Of a stretch of DNA of 64,000 bases, positions 57,999 to 64,000 are shown piece by piece. The translations under genes and the position numbers were made by a program. Position 1 is the stretch's first letter, and the number at the start of each line of letters is the position of its first letter. Location: the NCBI GenBank assembly GCA_963383645.1, contig OY726569.1, positions 31,845,592-31,909,591 of the forward strand, read 5' to 3'. The DNA is from Muscardinus avellanarius (Eukaryota > Chordata > Mammalia > Rodentia > Gliridae). The notes beneath the pieces are model-generated. The model was not told the DNA's origin and did no database searches. It saw nothing but the letters and a program-made list of their open reading frames with translations.

Positions 57999-58249
57999 TC
58001 CTTTTCTTTTTTCTTTTTACTTTTTTAAATTAATTTATTTTTGGTACTGGGCATTGAACCCACAGGCGATCAAGCTTCAAGCCACACCCTCCAGCCCTGT
58101 TTATTTATTATTTATTTTTTATTTTGAAACAGGATCTCACTAAGTTGATGAGGGCCATGCTAAATTGTAGAGGCTGGTCTTGAATCTGGGATCCTCCTGC
58201 CTCAATCTCCCAAGTACTGGGATTACAGGTGTGCTCTACCACACCTGGA
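57941..58249 (-). mobile_element. B1-dID SINE with (GAAA)n tail
   Basis: A (CTTT)n tract at 57941-58003 is the expanded A-tail complement. Then TTTGGTACTGGGCATTGAAC, CCTCCAGCCCTG, CAGGATCTCACTAAGTTGAT, TCCTCCTGCCTCAATCTCCC and GTGCTCTACCACACCTGG. Confidence 0.85.
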
Positions 58250-60028
58250 TCAGCCAGATATTTTTTGCATGCTTTTTCAGAGGCATTCTATACACTTTTT
58301 ATCTTGCTTTTTGCCTCTCAGTTTTTGACATAATTGGACCACTTTCCTGGACTGTGTATGTGGTAGTATCGTTAAGATAGTGAGAGACTAGGGCAGGTGT
58401 GTGGAGGAAGAGAAGGAACTAGGGGTCTGCCTACAAATCTCCAACTTCATCCCTGTTGGGTCACCATGTTCTCTTTGCATTTCTCAGAATGCACAGCTAC
58501 TCTCTGGGAGGTCTTCCCTACAAGTCTCTCTCTGGTTTCCAGTTAACTACTGTTCTCCTTCAGCCCCAGGGATGCTAAGAGATAAACAACACATGATACA
58601 ATCTGCCTCATGAGATTCCTCTACATCCTTCCCACACTTAAAATTTGCAACCTTACTGTGCACTTCTTGATTTACTTCAACTTGTATTTGCTTGATTTGA
58701 GTTGAGAGCATTAATGATAGTGAATTTAACTTTAAATGCTACGAAATAATACATTATACATTTTAAAAGCAAATAAATATCACAGTTTCTCAAATTACAA
58801 AAAAGCATGTTCTTATTAGTTAACCTTCTGACTGTAATTTTCTCAAAGTTTTTTCTGGTCTACCTATTCTTTGTTTCTTTATACGATGACAATTTTATCT
58901 TCTTATTTTCAGTACAGAGAACTAGTTGATACTTTATCATGGATGAAAAATGTTTTACTCTATAGTTTAAAAAAGTCCATTTAAGTTTTGCATCTTATTA
59001 CTGATAAGACCACGTTCATTTTCATGACTGTTGTCAAACTGGAGAAAAACCTATCTTTAGAATCACTTATCTATATGAGTTCTAAAACCTTAAGTCATTT
59101 TTTAGTATATTCCTGGAAGGAGGGAACTTTCACTTGAACATTCATTAATGAGATCAAATCTTCCTTGTTTATAATTTTATACATCAAATGACTAGAGTAA
59201 TTCTATATAGAATAACTGCTGCTTTTGAACATTTTAAATCTTGTTTCGTTCTTTTGCTGCCCACCTTCTTGTATTATCAGGTGCTGTAGGAAATACTTGT
59301 AGAAAGAGGTGATCTCTAGGCCTGTGCCTTTGTGTCCCAAACTTGGGCACGTTATCAGAGTATGGGGGAGAAGTATTTCTAGAGTATTCCCTCTCTACCT
59401 TGTGATGCTGAACTCTAACCTAACCACACAGGGATATGATGCAAGCCACAGAAAGGACTCTCACTGTCACAACTGTCTCCAAGACAACTACTTCCTAATC
59501 AAATCCCAAAATTCCTGTGGTCTCTTCAGAGTCACCTGAGCCAAGTATGTATTTGGAGGGAATGTCGGGGTAGAAAGAGGAATATATCCTAAGTACCAAT
59601 GGTTAAAGAAACCTTGCTTTCATAAGCAATACTAAAACATATGAGCATAGGAACACACTGGAAGGGACCATGCAAGTGAAGGGCCCTATAATTAAGTTTT
59701 ATCAGTAAGTCCACTTCTGGTGTTATTCAAGTCGCCTCATGCTAAATGATCCCTTTGGGCCTCTTATCCTCTAGATCTAGCCTCTTAACATCCTACACAC
59801 TATAGTCAGAATCAACCCCCCCCATTTCTCCTGCATTTTCATGGCTTCTTGAAAATTCATTACAGATAGTTCCTAAATGTAGCACAAGTTAATTATTAAG
59901 AATTATTATTAAGAATCTTCTCCAGTGTAAGCCCTTGAGTCTTTGTCATAAAGATGAAGGACCTGGTAGTTGATGGAACTTATAGCTATAGACAGATGTT
60001 CAATTCTTTCTTTTAAATTAGTTAATTC
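58250..60028. other. Single-copy DNA, nothing recognised
   Basis: Short plus-strand frames (58401-58613, 59309-59539) are unrecognised and lack splice context. Confidence 0.35.
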
Positions 60029-60030
60029 AA

Positions 60031-60238
60031 GCTGGGCATGGTAGTGCACACTTGTAATCCCAGTACTTGGGAGGCTGAGACAGGAGGATCTGGGTTTGCG
60101 GCCAGCCTCAATTACTTAGTGAGGTCTTCCGCAACTCAGTGAGACCCTGTTTCAAAATAAAGAATAAAACACTGGGCTGGGGGTGTAGCTCACAGGTAGA
60201 ATGCCCCTGCATTCAATCCCCAGAACCACACACACACA
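60031..60238 (+). mobile_element. B1-dID SINE, longer subfamily
   Basis: GCTGGGCATGGTAGTGCACA, CAGTACTTGGGAGGCTGAGA, TTACTTAGTGAGGTC, GACCCTGTTTCAAAATAAAG, then the ID half GGGCTGGGGGTGTAGCTC to CCCCAGAACC with a short (CA)n tail. The flanks AGTTAATTCAA and TTTAATTCA are a plausible, decayed target-site duplication. Confidence 0.88.
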
Positions 60239-61498
60239 AAATTTAATTCATTTATTAATTGATATATAATATGCAGTAAGGCTAATATCAGTCACAAAAC
60301 AGAGCTCAAAGAGGAATTCTAAGAATTCTAAGGATCTAGGAAAGAAGAAGTCAGTTCTGAGAGTATAAAACAGATCTTAAACCAAGAAATGATGCAGTGG
60401 TATAGAAGAAAGTTTAGTAAACTCACAAAAGGTGCCATCCTTCTCCTTAGTTAAGAAAGCAGAATAGGTTATCAGCTGACTTGACGGGATATAACTAAGA
60501 TTTAAAGTGCAAGAGACTAAGCAGTTAGAAAAAAACATGGATAAAATAAATATTGGGAAATTTAAAAAAAGGAGAAATTATAGATGGTGACAGAGAACCC
60601 AAGGTTGTGTCATAACTTGCTCAAAATCGGTAATATTATTTTATAATTCTGCCTTTTGTAAAAATCCATTTAGACAATCCAGCCTTTGTTGTTAAAGAGA
60701 GATTATCAGAAGGCTCTACTGGAGAATTCAATCTCAGGAGCTATTACTAGTAGAACCAATGTTCTCCATAAAATTTCTTGACAGCATTATGTGGACCAAA
60801 GAAAATATATCTGCAGACTCAATCCTGCCTACAGGCAACCAGTGTGTAACCTTTACTTCAGAGTCATTCAACATCTATAAAATTTATGAAGAAGGACTCT
60901 GTTCCCTCCCCATTACCTTCCCCAATGGATTTCATTTTAAATCCACGGGTAAAGTCAGAGAAGACTAGGAAATTTCACTTTTGTTAGAAGTTTGTTAAAC
61001 AAGTTAATTCATGTCAAAGTGATATATTTGCTGTTTTTAAGCTAATATGATTAGTTCTCAACAATGGTGATATGTTTCAAAAGAATGGATACCAAACTAA
61101 AAATTGATGACTTTAAAACACACACATACCTTTAAGAATGCAGTCGAGGATCTGATTTTCCTAGGATCTCTGACCAATGAGGATGTGAACCACTGAATAT
61201 GAATGACAGAGTTCTCATTGATCATTTTTATTCTCCTAAAATACTACAGAGTGTTCTTGGTCTTTTTGAAAATAGGGCTTTCTTCTCTGATTAAGAATCT
61301 CTTAGCTGATAGGTACCACCATTGTCTTGGAGGAATGCATCATGCCTTAGCCCTAAGGGGAAAAGAGATTTGATTTTATTATTATGTTCTTTATTAAAGA
61401 AGTAACTTTATTTAACAACATTATCAACAGAAACTAAGTACTAAGTATGTTTTCAGGTGACTCTTCAAAATATATGTCTAATCCAGAATTCAAAAGAG
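60239..61498. other. Single-copy DNA, nothing recognised
   Basis: The frame 60759-60968 is unrecognised. Confidence 0.35.
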
Positions 61499-61725
61499 CT
61501 TTATTTATTTATTTATTTATTTAGTGGTTCTGAGGATGGAACCCAGGGGCATTCTACCTCCAAGCTACACCCCCAACCCTATTTTGTATTCTTTATTTTG
61601 AAACAGGGTCACACTGAGTTGCAAAGGGCCTCACTAAGTAGTAGCTGAGGCTGTCCAAGAACGGCGATTCTCCTGTCTCAGCCTCCCAAGTGCTGAGATT
61701 ATAAGCGTGCGACGCCACACCCGGC
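61499..61725 (-). mobile_element. B1-dID SINE, longer subfamily, with (TTTA)n tail
   Basis: A (TTTA)n tail complement, GTGGTTCTGAGGATGGAACC, GGGCATTCTACCTCC, CAGGGTCACACTGAGTTGCA, GCTGAGGCTGTCC and GCGACGCCACACCCGGC. AAAAGAG occurs on both sides (before 61499 and after 61725), a probable target-site duplication. Confidence 0.88.
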
Positions 61726-62642
61726 AAAAGAGATGTGTTTTATCATGAGCAATAATTTTTGTTCTCCGGCCTTGTTATTCAGTGTCACAAGAGGATATTT
61801 AAAAATTATTAGAAAAGATTTTATATACGGGGCACATAAAGTGTTTTCTTTCTCCAGAATGTTATATCTCATGGCCAAGTAGTATAAACTTTATCTTTCA
61901 ATTTTTTCTTAAAATGAGGGGTAGAATTCAATTCTGTAGTGTGAGATAGTAACCATTGTAGAGATATGGTCTAACTATGCTAAAAAAAAAAAAGAAAGAA
62001 ACTTACAATGAAGCTATTTCTCCATCCTCAAGGGAAACTGTTCTATGTCTAAGTGATCTTTTCTTGACAAGTTTTTCTTCATGTTTAACCTGAACCTCCT
62101 ATTGTTTCAGTTTAATCCCATTTATCCTGGTTCACTCCCCAGTGGCCACACTGACTAAAGGTAATACTACCTCTGGGAATGAAATTGCAGGCCTGGGTAG
62201 CCAGGTTTATCAAGGCTACAAAGGAAGAAAAGGGGATAAAAGAAAATACTTGAGGAGCTCACAATCGTTCAGCATCTGATATAAGTGACATGACACGTTT
62301 AGTGTTTGTGAGAAATAATGTAACTAAATAAAAACCTCATCATTTCAGTGGGGGCTACACAAGAAAATGAGAAAATGGAAGTGAGAGGCTAGATACTTGT
62401 ACATGTCAAAACGCTTTACAATAATTGCCAGAAATTTTCCTCAAATTGATTTTTAAATTCATAGTTTTTAAGCAGTTTTTAAGAAGGAGCTGTAATGGAT
62501 TCACTGAGAGTGGTTCAGATGTGATGGACTCATTTTCTTATTTCAAAGGTTTCTAGACTGATGGACTTGAGAAATCAAAGATTATTCTCAAAGTCTCTAG
62601 CTCACTTCTAGTTGGGATTTTATTTATATATATATTGATTTG
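61726..62642. other. Single-copy DNA, nothing recognised
   Basis: No repeat or open frame of note. Confidence 0.35.
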
Positions 62643-62669
62643 TTATTATTATTATTGTTGTTGTTGTTG

Positions 62670-62705
<36 letters not shown>

Positions 62706-62891
62706 GCGTGCGTGTTACTGGGAATTGAACCCAGGGGCATTCTACATCTGAGCTACACACTCAGCCCTATTTTACCTTTTAGTTTGAAGCAGAGTCTTAC
62801 TAAGTTACTGAGGCTGGCCTTGAACCTGCAATCCTCCTGTCTCAACCTCCTAAGTACTGGGAGTACAGATATGAACCACCATGCCAAGCCT
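62643..62891 (-). mobile_element. B1-dID SINE with compound microsatellite tail
   Basis: The tail complement is (TTA)n(TTG)n(TG)n at 62643-62714. Then ACTGGGAATTGAACCCAGGG, CATTCTACATCTGAGC, TCTTACTAAGTTACTGAGGC, TGCAATCCTCCTGTCTC and ACCACCATGCCAAGCC. Confidence 0.85.
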
Positions 62892-62965
62892 AGTTGGAAT
62901 ATTAACAGGGCAGTGAAGACTAAAGGAAAAAGAGACTGAGGGAAAAAATACATATACATATATTT

Positions 62966-63154
62966 TTTGTGGTACTACACTTCCTGGAAACCCTTCTACC
63001 TCCAGGCTACACTCCCAGACCTATTTTATACTTTTTTTAAAAATTTGGAAACAGGGTCTCTTAAGCCAGCGTGGCTGGCTTTGAACCTGCGTGATCCTCC
63101 TGTCTCCGCCTCCCAAATGCGGGGATTACAAGCATGCGCCACCACGGCCAGCGT
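62966..63154 (-). mobile_element. B1-dID SINE, hairpin subfamily
   Basis: Reverse complement of the short form: TGGAAACCCTTCTACCTCC, CACTCCCAGACC, AACAGGGTCTCTTAAGCC, stem-loop AAGCCAGCGTGGCTGGCTT, then CCTCCTGTCTCCGCCTCCCA and GCGCCACCACGGCCAGC. Confidence 0.88.
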
Positions 63155-63159
63155 AAAAA

Positions 63160-63285
63160 ATAATAAATTTTTAAAATACATTTTTCTTGGTGCATTGTAG
63201 TTGCTCATCGTAATGTGGGGCAGAGTGGTAGGGACACACGTGCACACAGTATTTACTGAGTTTAAAAGTGAGGTATCATGAAATT
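63160..63285 (-). mobile_element. L1 3'-UTR fragment
   Basis: CTTGGTGCATTGTAGTTGCT and GGGACACACGTGCACACAGT match the L1 3' ends at 14504-14645 and 49101. Only the last ~125 bases are present. Confidence 0.55.
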
Positions 63286-63354
63286 TCCAAGTAAAAATAT
63301 TAGGTAGCAAAGAGGATACAAAAATGGGGAGATTAGGAGAGAAGTTTTGATTGG

Positions 63355-63688
63355 TATTATGGTTAGATATAGAATGTCCCCTGAAGAGCTATGTATTAAT
63401 GTTCAGAGTTGATGTATGTAGGGTCACAAGGTTCTACTCGCATTATAAATAAACCTATTGAAGTGGATTTACTGGGGGGTAGCCTAAGCCTGTGGGGTGT
63501 GGCTGGAGAGGTGGGGTCCCTCTTTCCTTCTTTATGAATCCTGCTTCCATCCTCTGAGGTCCTCAGACCCTGGCCTCACATGGACTGAAACCCAAATCTC
63601 AAGATAACTGTAGCATATAAATCTTCCTTATTCTAAGTTGTGTGGTCAGGCTCATTGGTCCAGTACTGAGAATGTTGACTGAGACAAC
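63355..63688 (+). mobile_element. MaLR-like solo LTR, copy 2
   Basis: TATTATGGTTAGATATAGAA, AGAGCTATGTATTAATGTTC, a GGGGTAGCC and GGTGTGGCTGGAGAGGTGGG stretch, CATGGACTGAAACCC, AAGTTGTGTGGTCAG, ending TTGACTGAGACAAC. Homologous over its length to 25203-25628. Confidence 0.55.
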
Positions 63689-64000
63689 TGGAGAAAAGTA
63701 TTTGGAAAAATATGAATGGAGAAACAAGAGAAAAGAGTCAATGGAGAGGTAGGAAAGATGGATTATGGGGTGTCTGTCATAGGAATGAGAAAGAAAGTTG
63801 TAAGGCTAGGGCAGCAATCTATGTTTGGTGCTGCTGGGTTGAATAAGATGGGAAAAGTAATAGTTTTCATTAGGTTTGGAAGTATGGTGTTTATTTAATG
63901 AGATAGTATGGAAAATATGTCTTTGGTGTAATTTTTCTTTTTCTTATTTGCAACTTTAGCTTCTCAGTTTTACTGGCAATAAGTACAGATGTAGTTTTGT
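63689..64000. other. Single-copy DNA to window edge, nothing recognised
   Basis: The frame 63716-63898 gives an unrecognised product. Confidence 0.35.

Overview
This is a 64 kb AT-rich stretch of mammalian nuclear DNA with no protein-coding gene that I can support. The best organism clue is its SINE population: about 28 copies of a dimeric element, a 7SL-derived B1-like left half joined by an A-rich linker to a tRNA-like ID right half (the B1-dID design). That design is established for squirrel-related and some other rodents, so I infer a rodent, most likely of the squirrel/dormouse/mountain-beaver group; I cannot name the species. MIR, L2, MER5-type hAT, old L1, MaLR-like LTR and gammaretrovirus-like LTR fossils fit a placental mammal. 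All recognised open frames over about 60 codons are repeat-derived or look like chance.

Layout. 1-12.8 kb: one MIR, two SINEs near the left end, then a nearly SINE-free block with MIR, hAT and old L1 fossils. 12.8-19.2 kb: dense SINEs around an L2 copy. 19.2-23.7 kb: quiet. 23.7-26.4 kb: a three-deep nest of SINEs, then a MaLR-like LTR and an L2 fragment. 27.4-28.2 kb: an AT-rich hyper-repetitive block bounded by an inverted repeat, then an ancient interspersed repeat. 30.8-35.3 kb: SINEs, a perfect 90-bp duplication, and a chimeric L1 insertion with target-site duplications. 35.3-43.4 kb: SINE-free, containing the best candidate exon (39147-39252). 43.4-50.95 kb: SINEs and several L1 fragments in both orientations. 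50.96-51.6 kb: a gammaretrovirus-like LTR with a primer-binding-site-like sequence. 52.5-55.6 kb: single-copy DNA with retained CpGs and conserved-looking sequence. 56.5-64 kb: ancient repeats, more SINEs and a second MaLR-like LTR.

Most activity here is retrotransposition: SINEs and L1s of several ages landing in, beside and inside each other, with SINE tails becoming microsatellites. The window reads as intergenic or long-intron DNA. The observations I rate highest are a SINE subfamily whose internal rearrangement leaves a conserved stem-loop, the nested SINE stack with a triplicated target site, the candidate exon, and the CpG-retaining block. I see no sign of a new enzymatic or defence system.
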